From JAFGNV01 sp964612485 (GTDB lineage: Bacteria > Chloroflexota > Anaerolineae > 4572-78 > J111): a stretch of 64,000 nucleotides of DNA. This document shows positions 9,396-19,200 of the stretch, one piece after another. The stretch covers positions 7,655 to 71,654 of the forward strand of contig CAZTFF010000024.1 in the NCBI GenBank assembly GCA_964612485.1, in the 5' to 3' direction. The notes beneath the pieces are model-generated. The model was given only the letters and a program-made list of their open reading frames with translations. It was not told where the DNA came from and did not search any database. A program made the position numbers and the translations under genes. The first letter of the stretch is position 1. Every line of letters starts with the position of its first letter.

Positions 9396-10865
9396 GTGAA
9401 TCCGACTACATCTCAAGCCTCTCCTGTTGTTGAAGATACACCTGCCCCGGTTCTCATTGACGCCGCCCAAGATTGGTTTATCACTCTCCTGCGGTTGTGG
9501 GGGTTGATTCTCCTTACCCTGCATCTGGCCGCCCCTAAGCTGCCCGAAACTGCTGCCTGGAGTGTCTGGCCCTATACTTTTTTGCCCGGCTGGATGCGAT
9601 GGGTTTTGGCCCTGCTGTCCGCCGCATTAATTTTACCGGCGGCCAATCAAATAGTATGGCAGGTCCTAACCCGGCTATGGCGCGTGTGGCCGGCCAAACA
9701 CGCCCGCCGGCGATGGTTTGCCCTGGCGGCCCTGCTGGCCGGCGGGTTGTTTTGGGCTGCCCGGCTGCGCCACCTGCGCTGGGGAGATTCTTACATGCTG
9801 TCGGTGGCGCTGTCTTACCCGGATCTGGAACTGCGGGTGGTGTACAACTGGCAGGCCCCGCTCACTGTCTTTCTGCACCAGCGTTTGTGGCAATTTGTGG
9901 CTGATCCCTGGCTGGGCTGGCCGGTGGAAAATGTGTATGCGGCTGTCAGCATTGGCTGTGGGGTGGTGTTTGTGTACGTGCTGCTCACGTTTATGGCCCG
10001 CCTGGGCCGCAGCGCGCTGGAGTCGGTGGTGCTGGCCGGGCTGCTGCTGACTACCGGCTCGATGCAGCTTTTTTTTGGCTATGTGGAAAACTATACCCTC
10101 GTATCGCTGGGTTTACTGGTGACAATGTTTCTGGCCTGGCGGGCGCTGCGCGGCCAGCTATCTCTCCTGTGGCCGGTGGTGGGCCTGTCCGTAACCAACG
10201 CTTTTCATCCCTCCACCGTGTTTGTCTGGCCCGGCATGCTGACGCTGGCCTGGTTGGTGCGGCAGCGGCGCGGGCTGCCTTGGGCATCAACATTGGCCCA
10301 AACTGTGCTGCCGCCGCTGTTGATAGGCGGGGCCGTATTTGCCCTGATGGAGTCTGGCGGGCACGGCCTGTCGGCGCTGCTGGGCGTAGACCGGCCCGGC
10401 GGCGGTGACGGAGTCTGGTTTGTGCCGCTGTTTGAAACCCAAACGGAATGGCAGCATTACACTATGTTTTCTACAGCCCATTTTTTGGACTGGTTGAATG
10501 TTCAGCTCTTGATTTCGCCCTTCGGTGTGCCGCTCATCATTTTGGCCCTGCTGGCCGTTTACCGCTTTCGGCTGGTGCTGTTTGATTCTCAACAAGAGAA
10601 AGATTACGCCATTTTTTTTGGCGTGTCTGCGGGCTGTTACCTGCTGCTCACCTGGCTCTGGAATCCTGATTACGGCGGGCGCAAGGATTGGGATTTGTTT
10701 GCGCCGTCGGCGTTTGTGATCACGCTGCTGGCCGGATATCTGTGGGTGCGCGTATTATCGGATCGAGAAAAACTCAAAGAAAGCAGCCTGTTTGTGCTGG
10801 CCGTCTCTTTTTTACACGCCGCAAGCTGGATTTTTGCCAATACGCACCCCCTGCCGCGAGAGTAG
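9396..10865 (+). CDS. Polytopic membrane protein, possibly GT-C-type glycosyltransferase
   Basis: A 489-residue protein starting at GTG 9396, 7 nt after the kinase stop, with an AGGTGA ribosome site. About ten to eleven hydrophobic helices follow a short cytosolic N-terminus. The first long loop contains LRWGDSYMLSVALSYPD with an acidic residue, as in GT-C glycosyltransferases, and a late loop reads NPDYGGRKDWDLFAPS. These resemble, but do not prove, a lipid-linked-sugar transferase. Coupling to the upstream kinase suggests a phospho-regulated envelope function (inference). Confidence 0.65.
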   Translation: MNPTTSQASPVVEDTPAPVLIDAAQDWFITLLRLWGLILLTLHLAAPKLPETAAWSVWPYTFLPGWMRWVLALLSAALILPAANQIVWQVLTRLWRVWPAKHARRRWFALAALLAGGLFWAARLRHLRWGDSYMLSVALSYPDLELRVVYNWQAPLTVFLHQRLWQFVADPWLGWPVENVYAAVSIGCGVVFVYVLLTFMARLGRSALESVVLAGLLLTTGSMQLFFGYVENYTLVSLGLLVTMFLAWRALRGQLSLLWPVVGLSVTNAFHPSTVFVWPGMLTLAWLVRQRRGLPWASTLAQTVLPPLLIGGAVFALMESGGHGLSALLGVDRPGGGDGVWFVPLFETQTEWQHYTMFSTAHFLDWLNVQLLISPFGVPLIILALLAVYRFRLVLFDSQQEKDYAIFFGVSAGCYLLLTWLWNPDYGGRKDWDLFAPSAFVITLLAGYLWVRVLSDREKLKESSLFVLAVSFLHAASWIFANTHPLPRE

Positions 10866-10963
10866 CCGGACCGGAGTAGGACAATCAGACAATTGACACC
10901 GGGTTGCCAGCCAAGTACAATGGGCGTAGTATCCATAATGTAACGGTGTATTGAACCTTAACC

Positions 10964-12367
10964 ATGCAAGATACCTATCTAAGAGACTTGCAAAAAGAAA
11001 CTTTTAGTGTTTTTGTTGCGTTGGCAGCGTTGGTGGCCGTGCTGCAATTGATTATTGTGGCGGTGATCTGGCGAGACACTTTGCTAACCAATATTTCCCT
11101 CTGGCTGCCCTCCGCGTTTGTTTTGCTTTCCGGCCTTCTCAGTTACAGATTAAATAAGGTTGACTATTTCCGCGAAGCCACCTATGTATTTGTGGCCGGG
11201 CTGACCCTGGCAGTGATCTCTTTTATGCTGTGGCCGGAAACCGAATTCAGCCAAAAGCAGGTTTATTTGCTGCTGTTGGTGGTGGCGATAGCGGGCCTGC
11301 TCATCAGCCCCCGCGCCACGGTAGTAGCAGCCGCGTTTGCGGTGATGGTAACGTTGCTGGTAGCCGTGATTCTTTATGGATTGTCCTGGTCTACCGTGCA
11401 GCCCCTGATTGTGCCGCTGGGCATGACCGGGGCCATGGCCTTGATCAGTTGGATCAGCGCCGCCAACCTGTTAAAAGCGCTGGAATGGGCCATCTACAGC
11501 GAGCAGGCCGCCCTGGAACGGTCGGGCGAGCTGCTGGAACGCCAGCAGGATTTGGAAAAAGCGTATGCTGTTCAGGAAGTTACCAATACGCGGCTTAAAG
11601 AGGCGGAAGTGATTGCCACCAAGGCCAGCGCCTTAAAAACCCGCTTCATCAGTAACCTCAGCCACGAGATGCGCACGCCCCTGACCGCCATTATCAATTT
11701 CTCCTACATCCTTTCCCAGGCTGATGCCGATATTTCCCCGGAACAGCAACAAGATTATCTGCGGCGCATTTATGATGCCGGCGAATTTCTGCGCGACATC
11801 TCTAACGATTTATTAGACCTGGCCAAAATCGAAGCCGGGCAAATGGAACTCTTCATGGAGCCGGTTGATCTGATTGAACTTGGCGCCAGCGCGGTCAATA
11901 CCACCTCGGCTCTTATCGAAGAGCGGCCCATTGAATTGCATTTTATTCACGCCGCCAGGCTGCCCCAGATTCGGGCGGACAAGGTACGGATCCAACAGAT
12001 TTTGCTTAATCTTCTGGGCAATGCGGCCAAATACACAGAAGAGGGCCACATCACTTTGCAGATTGACAAAAATAATGCTAATCTCCAGATCAGCGTAATT
12101 GATACCGGCATCGGCATCAAACCGGAGGATGTTGAGCGAATTTTTGAAGAATTTCAACAGGGAGAGGATGCGTTTAATATGCGGAAACCGGGAGCCGGCC
12201 TGGGACTGCCCATCAGCAAAAAATTTGTAGAACTCCACGGCGGAACCTTGTGGGTGGAAAGCGATGTACGCCGGGGGTCTACCTTCTGTTTTACCCTGCC
12301 CCTTCATCGTGTCCCCCATACAGAATCAGATGAGATGATTATTCAACCCGAGGCAGCCAACGCATGA
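10964..12367 (+). CDS. Membrane sensor histidine kinase
   Basis: A 467-residue kinase. Five to six hydrophobic helices fill residues about 15-175 with almost no periplasmic domain, suggesting it senses in or near the membrane. A coiled linker (about 180-220) leads to the HisKA dimerisation helix with SNLSHEMRTPLTAI (His234). The ATPase domain carries the N box LLNLLGNAAKYT, and the G boxes DTGIGI and GAGLGLPISKKFV. The stop overlaps the next gene's ATG (ATGA), so this kinase and the following receiver protein form a two-gene operon. Confidence 0.95.
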   Translation: MQDTYLRDLQKETFSVFVALAALVAVLQLIIVAVIWRDTLLTNISLWLPSAFVLLSGLLSYRLNKVDYFREATYVFVAGLTLAVISFMLWPETEFSQKQVYLLLLVVAIAGLLISPRATVVAAAFAVMVTLLVAVILYGLSWSTVQPLIVPLGMTGAMALISWISAANLLKALEWAIYSEQAALERSGELLERQQDLEKAYAVQEVTNTRLKEAEVIATKASALKTRFISNLSHEMRTPLTAIINFSYILSQADADISPEQQQDYLRRIYDAGEFLRDISNDLLDLAKIEAGQMELFMEPVDLIELGASAVNTTSALIEERPIELHFIHAARLPQIRADKVRIQQILLNLLGNAAKYTEEGHITLQIDKNNANLQISVIDTGIGIKPEDVERIFEEFQQGEDAFNMRKPGAGLGLPISKKFVELHGGTLWVESDVRRGSTFCFTLPLHRVPHTESDEMIIQPEAANA

Positions 12368-12789
12368 GCCAAGATACAGAACCCAGGAACCTGGAAGACA
12401 TCACCATTGTGATCGTAGAAGATGACCCGAACTCCTACCGGGCCACCACCAGTTTGTTGAATATGGCCGGCATTAACGATGTCCACGCTCGCACCAATGT
12501 GAAGGATGCCATGAAACTGGCCGAGAGCCTGCCCAAAGTTGATCTCTTCCTGGTTGATATTTACATGCCGGGCGAAACCGGCTTTGATCTGCTCAAACTC
12601 ATTCGCGCTCATCCCCGCTTGAAAGACAGCAAGGTGGTGGCCCTCACCGCCAGCGTCATGTTCGCCGACATCCGCCGCATCCGGGCCGCCGGATTCGACA
12701 GCTTTATCGGCAAACCCACCCGCCCAGGCCGTTTCCCCGACCAGATTCGGGCCATCTTGGCCGGCGAAGCCTTGTGGGAATGGCGTTAA
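12364..12789 (+). CDS. Single-domain response regulator
   Basis: A 141-residue receiver protein with no output domain. Acidic residues in IVIVEDDPNSY, the phosphoacceptor in LFLVDIYMPGE (Asp65), the Thr/Ala switch VVALTASVM and the Lys of FIGKPTRP define a CheY-like fold. The C-terminus is atypically basic and Trp-rich (LWEWR). Its start overlaps the kinase stop by 4 nt. With no DNA-binding domain it must act by protein contact or as a phosphorelay intermediate. A clear terminator lies about 180 bp downstream. Confidence 0.93.
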   Translation: MSQDTEPRNLEDITIVIVEDDPNSYRATTSLLNMAGINDVHARTNVKDAMKLAESLPKVDLFLVDIYMPGETGFDLLKLIRAHPRLKDSKVVALTASVMFADIRRIRAAGFDSFIGKPTRPGRFPDQIRAILAGEALWEWR

Positions 12790-12795
12790 GAATGC

Positions 12796-12943
12796 GTTTC
12801 TTAAATCGAAATTGATGATGGAATCAGCCTTGCTGTGTCAGTCTGAGCGACCAACAGGAGCGAAGAGTCCCTAAAACGGCTGTTTACAAGACACTTTTGT
12901 AGGGATTCTCCGGCCTTTGGTCTCAGAATGACATTTAAGAAAC
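12796..12943 (+). repeat. MITE-like inverted-repeat element, about 148 bp
   Basis: GTTTCTTAAAT at 12796-12806 is the perfect reverse complement of ATTTAAGAAAC at 12933-12943. Inside, the arm from 12836 (TGTCAGTCTGAGCGACCAA) pairs imperfectly with the arm ending at 12933 (TTGGTCTCAGAATGACA). The element has no ORF. The core word CTGAGCGACCAAC recurs at 21916-21928, so this belongs to a dispersed family. Confidence 0.6.
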
Positions 12944-12969
12944 ATCCTCTAAAATTTGCTCTACCCTCC

Positions 12970-13006
12970 AACACCTCAACCGCAAGATAGGTTGGGGTGT
13001 TTTTTA
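12970..13006 (+). terminator. Rho-independent terminator after the kinase/regulator operon
   Basis: AACACCTCAACC (12970-12981), loop GCAAGATA and GGTTGGGGTGTT (12990-13001) form a 12-bp stem with one G-T pair, running into a T tract. The next gene is convergent. Confidence 0.85.
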
Positions 13007-13038
13007 TTCCTTCTTTTTTGACAGTCAAATTTTGGCTT

Positions 13039-13608
13039 TTAGCGTTTGGTGCCAAGTTGAGTCAAGAAGGTTGAAATGTCGTCTAGCGGGAGAATTTGGT
13101 CAACCACGTTGGCTTGAATGGCGGAGCGAGGCATCATTTCCGCTTCGGCGGTGGCGGGGTCCTGGGTCAGGGTCAACCCGCCGTTTTTTTTGATCTTTTT
13201 CAGCCCGGCGGTGCCATCGTGGTTAGCGCCGGTGAGAATCACGCCAATCAAACGAGAGAGATAGGTGTCGGCGGCGGTTTCAAATAACACATCAATCGAG
13301 GGGCGAGAGTAGCACACTTTGGCATCGACGGAGAGGGAGAGGGTTCGGTCCCGTTCAACAAGCAAGTGGTAATTTGCCGGAGCCAGGTAAACATAGCCGG
13401 GTTCGATATACTCTTTTTCATCGGCTTCTTTGACCGTTAAAGCGCACGATTGGTTCAGGGCAAAGATCAAAAAATTATCCGGTACGGGAAGCCGGTGTTG
13501 CGCAACCAGAATGGGCAAGGCAAAGTTGGCCGGCAGGGGCGCCAATATTTTTTGCAGCGCCGTTATTCCACCGGCAGATGCGCCGATGACAATCGCGTCG
13601 TAGATCAT
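13039..13608 (-). CDS. cheB: CheB-type methylesterase domain protein
   Basis: A 189-residue stand-alone CheB catalytic domain without the usual receiver domain. The catalytic triad is visible: Ser11 in GASAGG, His38 in VAQHRLP and Asp131 in LTGANHDGTAG. The substrate-channel stretch YLAPANYHL is present. CheB removes methyl groups from chemoreceptor glutamates, but no chemoreceptor or flagellar gene is nearby, so it may act on a sensory kinase complex instead. It ends a minus-strand run, 18 bp after the CheR gene. Confidence 0.93.
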   Translation of the reverse strand: MIYDAIVIGASAGGITALQKILAPLPANFALPILVAQHRLPVPDNFLIFALNQSCALTVKEADEKEYIEPGYVYLAPANYHLLVERDRTLSLSVDAKVCYSRPSIDVLFETAADTYLSRLIGVILTGANHDGTAGLKKIKKNGGLTLTQDPATAEAEMMPRSAIQANVVDQILPLDDISTFLTQLGTKR

Positions 13609-13626
13609 AGCTCTGAAGATGCCCGG

Positions 13627-14475
13627 TTAATAGGTTGGTTGCCTGAGGATTTGCTTTTTACATTGATATATTTTTTCTCTGGCGGCAAATTCAATAAAGT
13701 AATCTTTAATGTTGGAAAAATGAATGGTTTCTTTGCTGCCCAGGCATAAAAATCCGTTGTAAAGCAGGCTGTTGTAAAACAGGGTCAGCACGCGGTCTTG
13801 CAAGGGACGATCAAAATAAATCAACACATTGCGGCAGAGGATCAGGTGCATTTCACCGAAAACACTGTCGGTGGCCAGGTTGTGGTTGGCAAAGGTGATA
13901 TTCTTTTGCAAGGCGGCATCAATGATTACCGATTGGTATTGCGCCCGGTAGTAATCGGCCAGGGAAGCTTTGCCGCCAGCTTTTTGGTAGTTTTCGGTAT
14001 ATTCTTTGATGCGCTCCAGCGGGTAGATTCGATTTTTGGCTTTTTCCAGGGCCACATCGTTGAAATCGGTGGCGTAAATGTGGGCGCGTTGGTATAACCC
14101 CTCCTCTTGTAGCAAAATTGCCAGCGAGTACACCTCTTCGCCGGTGGCGCAGCCGGCGTGCCAGATGTTGATAAAGGGGAATGTTTTGAGAAAAGGCACC
14201 ACTTGTTCTCGCAAAATGGTGTAGAACCACGGATCCCGGAACATTTCGGTAACAGTGACCGACATATCAAACAGAAGCAACTGAAACAGGTCCGGTTCGC
14301 GCAAAATTGGCCGTATGAGGTCGGAAATGGTTTGGAACTCGGTTCTGGCCAGGTGATGTTGAACCCGCCGCTTGACCGAGGCCCGGCTGTACTGCCTGAA
14401 ATCGTAGCCGTAGCGCTGGTAGATGGCTTCGAGCAGCAAGTCAATTTCAATTTGTTCAATCTGTGCTTGTTCCAC
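13627..14475 (-). CDS. cheR: CheR-type protein-glutamate methyltransferase
   Basis: A 282-residue protein with the N-terminal CheR helix bundle (about 10-70) and a SAM-binding domain. Motifs include MSVTVTEMFRDPWFY, IWHAGCATGEEVYSLA (SAM site), IYATDFNDVALEKA, and ILCRNVLIYFD. It would methylate glutamates using S-adenosylmethionine, opposing CheB. It lies 18 bp from cheB and 14 bp from the hybrid kinase, so all are one operon. With no methyl-accepting protein in the window, the substrate is open. Confidence 0.94.
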   Translation of the reverse strand: MEQAQIEQIEIDLLLEAIYQRYGYDFRQYSRASVKRRVQHHLARTEFQTISDLIRPILREPDLFQLLLFDMSVTVTEMFRDPWFYTILREQVVPFLKTFPFINIWHAGCATGEEVYSLAILLQEEGLYQRAHIYATDFNDVALEKAKNRIYPLERIKEYTENYQKAGGKASLADYYRAQYQSVIIDAALQKNITFANHNLATDSVFGEMHLILCRNVLIYFDRPLQDRVLTLFYNSLLYNGFLCLGSKETIHFSNIKDYFIEFAAREKIYQCKKQILRQPTY

Positions 14476-14489
14476 GCGGTTAGCCCTTT

Positions 14490-16220
14490 TTAGTTGGTGG
14501 GATTAATGGCAGGGGAGGCGGGCAGGGTAAATTTGACGGTAGTTCCCTGGCCCACTTCGCTTTCGATCCAAATTTTGCCCCCGTTTTTCTCCACCATCTC
14601 CCGGCATAAAATTAACCCCAGGCCCGTTCCCTGCTCTTGCGCCGTGCCGGGGGTGGTATGGTGATACTCAAGCTTGAACAGCAGGTCTAAATCCTCCTGG
14701 CTGATGCCAACGCCCGTATCGTTAATGTTGATCTCGATCCAGTTCCCGTCTTTGTCATCGCTGGGGACGTTTTGAGCCGAAAGCGTGATCTGCCCACCCT
14801 CCGGCGTAAACTTGAGAGCGTTGCTGGTCAGGTTGCGGATCACCAGATCAATCATATCTTTGTCGGCCTCCGCAACTATCGATTCGTCAATGGTCTGTTT
14901 CAACGTGATCTGTTTCTGTTTAGCCGCGCCCTGCAACAGGGCGATGGTATTGCCGGCCAGCTTTTGCAGGTTGACCGAGGCGGGATCATATTCGATCCGC
15001 CCCCGCTGCAACCGCGACCATGTGAGTAAATTTTCTAATAGCCGGTGGGCGGCTTTGGCCTGATTAAAAATGCTGCGGCTCATCTCCTGGATGTCTTGTT
15101 TGCTGAGTTGATCCGTCATTTCAAACATTAATTGGGCATTGCCCAGCAAAACATTAAACGGATTCCGCAGGTCGTGGGAGATGATCGAGAAAAACTTGTC
15201 TTTGTCGGCATTCAATTCTTTTTCCAGCTCATAGAGGCGCGCATTGCGAATGGCGATGGCGATTTGGTTGGTTAAGGTTTGTAACACCTGCTGGTCTTCA
15301 TCGTCAAAGCGGGCCAATCGTTCGCTCTGGATGTCTACCACGCCGATGATTTCTTGCCCAGTTTGCAGGGGCAGGGCAATTTCCGAACGGGTATCGGGCA
15401 GCGCCTCCGCAGCCAAAAATTGCTCGTCGGTGCTTACATCATTGGCCCGGTAAGCCTGGCCGTTTTTGGCCGTCCCGGCGATGATACTGTGCGGGGTGTT
15501 TACATCAAGGGAGAAGCCGGGTTCTATGGGCGCGTAGCCGTCGCGCCCCAGGCCGGCGTGCAGCATCACTTGGTCTTTGGCCTCATTGAGCAGCCACAGG
15601 CTGACAAAATAGTAGCCAAACCGGGCTTGCAGCAATTCTACCACGGCGTTGAGCAGGTCGTTCAGTTCCAGCACCGAGGTGACTTGCTGGCCCACTTCGT
15701 GGCTGGCTTGCAGTTGTACGGCCCGTTTTGAGAGCGCGCTATTGGCGGCCTGCAATTCGTCGGTAACTTCAATGAGCGCTTCGTTTTTAAGGTTCAGCAG
15801 GTTGACCACTTCTTCCAACTTGACTCGCTGGTGGTACAGGTCGAGAAACACTTTAACTTTGCTGATCAAAATTTCGCCGATAAAGGGCTTGCTCATAAAA
15901 TCAACCGCGCCGGCATCGTAGCCTTTGCGGTGGTGGTACTCGTCGGAATAGATGGCGCTGACAAAAATCACCGGCAGGTTGGCCGTATCGGGATTGCCGC
16001 GCAACAATTCAACCAGTTCGTAACCATCCATTTCCGGCATTTGCACATCGACAATGGCCAGGGCAAAATCCTGTTCCAGCGTTTGGGCCAGCGCCTCACT
16101 GCCCGATGTTTCCTGGATGAGGTCTACCTCAAGTTGCCCCAACAGCGCTTCCAGAGCAAAAAGGTTTTCCGGTTTGTCGTCTACAATCAGGATTTTGGGC
16201 TTTTTTGACGATTTGCTCAT
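14490..16220 (-). CDS. Receiver-GAF-histidine kinase hybrid
   Basis: A 576-residue cytosolic protein. The N-terminal receiver (about 8-125) has VDDKPEN, phosphoacceptor Asp58 in IVDVQMPEMDGYE and Lys in MSKPF. A coiled-coil linker (about 130-175), a GAF domain (about 180-325) and HisKA follow, the latter with FFSIISHDLRNPF (His349). The ATPase domain carries NLTSNALKFT, NDTGVGI and GTGLGLILC. A receiver at the N-terminus means it is itself probably phosphorylated by another kinase, plausibly the giant kinase encoded 41 bp upstream. It leads on to cheR and cheB. Confidence 0.95.
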   Translation of the reverse strand: MSKSSKKPKILIVDDKPENLFALEALLGQLEVDLIQETSGSEALAQTLEQDFALAIVDVQMPEMDGYELVELLRGNPDTANLPVIFVSAIYSDEYHHRKGYDAGAVDFMSKPFIGEILISKVKVFLDLYHQRVKLEEVVNLLNLKNEALIEVTDELQAANSALSKRAVQLQASHEVGQQVTSVLELNDLLNAVVELLQARFGYYFVSLWLLNEAKDQVMLHAGLGRDGYAPIEPGFSLDVNTPHSIIAGTAKNGQAYRANDVSTDEQFLAAEALPDTRSEIALPLQTGQEIIGVVDIQSERLARFDDEDQQVLQTLTNQIAIAIRNARLYELEKELNADKDKFFSIISHDLRNPFNVLLGNAQLMFEMTDQLSKQDIQEMSRSIFNQAKAAHRLLENLLTWSRLQRGRIEYDPASVNLQKLAGNTIALLQGAAKQKQITLKQTIDESIVAEADKDMIDLVIRNLTSNALKFTPEGGQITLSAQNVPSDDKDGNWIEININDTGVGISQEDLDLLFKLEYHHTTPGTAQEQGTGLGLILCREMVEKNGGKIWIESEVGQGTTVKFTLPASPAINPTN

Positions 16221-16261
16221 TGATTACTCCATCAAAATAGAACTGTTCCCCCGATGATTTT

Positions 16262-19200
16262 CTACTGATACAACCATACCCGCAGCATCGAGAACAGCCG
16301 GTCAACATCTACCGGTTTGGGCAGATAATCGTTGGCGCCGGCTGCCAGACATTTTTCCCGGTCGCCTTTCATGGCCTTGGCGGTGAGGGCCAAAATTGGC
16401 AGGCCGTTAAACCGGCGTTGGGCGCGGATTTTGCGGGTGGTTTCGTAACCGTCCATCACCGGCATCATAATATCCATCAAAATCAGGTCAATCTCGCCGT
16501 CGTCAGCCAGCAAATCCAGGGCTTTTTGGCCGTCGCGGGCAATTTTAACCACAATGCCTTTTTCCGACAAAAGTTTGGACAGGGCAAACGAATTGCGCAT
16601 ATCGTCGTCCACAATCAGCACTTTTTTGCCGTTCAACAGGTCGTCTTCGTTATATAATTTTTTAATGGTTTTCTGTTTGTCCTGGGGCATATCGGCCACC
16701 ACGCGATGCAGGAACAGGGCCGTTTCATCCAGCAGTCGCTCCGGCGATTTAACGCCCTTGACAATCACCCGGTCGGCGTATCGCATCAACTGCGCATTTT
16801 CGTCGGCGGTCAGGTCTCGCCCGGTATAGACAATGATGGGACATTGGGCAATAGTTTCATCCTTGTTGATCTTGTTCAGCACCTCAAACCCCGACATATC
16901 GGGCAGGCTCAAATCTAAGATCATACAATCAAAGTGCTGTTTTTTGAGCAGGTCCAGGGCTTGCTGGCCGGTTTCAGCTTCTTTGATCTTTACATCGCTG
17001 CCATCGAGCAGCTTTTTGACGCTTTTTCTGGCGGTGGCGTCGTCTTCCACCAGCAGCAGAGCTTTAATATCTTGCGAAATAAAATGTTCGATTTCTTGAA
17101 ACGCTTCCGCCAGATTTTCCTGGCTGACGGGCTTGGTTAAATAGCCCATCGCGCCTTTTTTGTACGCCTCCAAATCTTCATCATCCACCGACATTATGTG
17201 CACCGGAATGTGACGCGTGGCGGGATCGCTTTTGAGCGTTTCCAGCACATCCCAGCCGGTGATGTCGGGCAGGTTAAGATCAAGAATAACCGCGTGCGGC
17301 CGGTAGGTGTTCACCAACTCTAACCCCGATTTACCACCGCCGGCCACCAGGCATTTAAAGCTATTTTTATGGGCGTAACCAGCCATAATTTTGGCAAACT
17401 TGGGATCATCTTCAATCACCAACAGAATCCGGTCCTCGTCGTTTAACCGGTCCCGGTCATCCGCCAACGCCGGCGGCGGGGCTTTTTGTTCCGGTTCAGC
17501 CGTAACCTGCTTTTGCGCTGGGGGTTGGGGCGCGTCTTCGATTGTTGTTTCTTTTTTGGTCTGTTTTTCAAGGGGTAAATAAAGCGTGAAGGTGCTGCCC
17601 TGGCCGGGTTGGCTTTCTACCTCTATTTGCCCGCCCAGGTTGGCGCTGAGTTCTCTGGAAATCGATAAACCCAGCCCGGTGCCGCCGTATTGGCGGTTGG
17701 TGCTGCCGTCGGCTTGCTGGAAGGCTTCAAAGATCACCTGAAGTTGGTCGCGCGTCATGCCAATGCCGCTATCGGCCACGCTGATGGCGATGGCCCGGCT
17801 GGGGTCTAAACCGCTGCGCGATAGATCAGCCTTGGGTTCCGGGCGATAAATGCTGAGATCAACGCTGCCTTCTTTGGTAAACTTAAAGGCATTGGAGAGC
17901 AGGTTCTTAACAATTTGTTTGACGCGCTGCGGGTCGGTTTTAATGCGTCCGGGCAGGTCGTCGGCCAGGTTAACGTTAAAAGCAAGCCCTTTTTCTTCGG
18001 CCACGGGATCAAACTGCATCCGCATGCTTGAAACCAGATCGGTCAGGGGCATGGCTTCAAAGTTAAAGATCATCTGGCCGGCTTCCACTTTGGAGAGGTC
18101 GAGAATGTCGTTGATGAGGTTGAGCAAATCGGTGCCGCCGCTGTAGATAATTTGGGCCGATTCAATTTGCTCGTCGGAGAGATTCCCATCCTTGTTATCG
18201 GCCAGCATGCGGGCCAGAATCAACAGGCTGTTGAGCGGCGTGCGCAGTTCGTGCGACATATTGGCCAGGAATTCGGATTTGTATTTGCTGGCCAGTTCCA
18301 GTTCTTTGGCTTTACGCTCCAGCTCTTGCTGGGCCACCAGCAGTTCCCGGTTTTGTTGATCCAAAACGGCTTGTTTTTCTTTTAAGGCGGCGCTGCTTTC
18401 TTCCAGGGCGGCGGCTTTTTCTTCCAATTGGGTATTGGTGGCTTCCAGTTCAGCCTGTTGGTCTTTTAACTTGGCTTCGGAGGTGCGCAAACTCTCGGTT
18501 TGCGAGGCCAATTCTTCGTTGGCTACCCGGAGTTCTTCGCCCTGCGTTTGCAGCTCTTCGGCCTGCTGCTGGGTTTCGGCCAGCAGCTCGTTAACGCGGG
18601 CGCGGGTTTGGGCGGTATTAAAGGCAATGCCAATGTTGGTGATGGCTGCGTTCATAAAATCTATTTGCACCTGGCTGAATTCGGTGATGGTGCCCAGTTC
18701 TATCACGCCGCCCACCAGCCCTTCGTACAGAAAGGGGAAAACCATCAGATTGCGAATGGCCGTGTCGCCAAACCCTGAGCGAACCGTGAGATGATTGAGC
18801 GGAATATCGTTCAGAAAGATGGGCTGCCGTTTGGCGGCGGCCTGGCCCACCATCCCTTCCCGCAGTTGGAAGCGGGTGGCTCCATCGGCGTTGTAGGCGT
18901 AATGGCCGGCCCGGTACAAGCTGTCGTCTTCCATTACGTACAGCGCGCCAATTTGGGCCGGGAGATATTCGCACAGTTGGTCGATCACGTTGTTGGCTAG
19001 CATCTCAATACTTTGTTCGCCGCGCATTTTGTCGTTGAGTTGGGCCTGGCCTTTGGTTTGCCAAATCTGGATTTCCAGGGCCTGATTGGCCACTTCAATA
19101 TCTTTTTTGGCCTGTTCCGCCTCCGCGCGCGCCTGTTCGGCCCGTTGTTGGGCCTGTTCGGCGGCTTCTTTGGCTATTTCGGCTTCTTCTTTGCTTTGGG

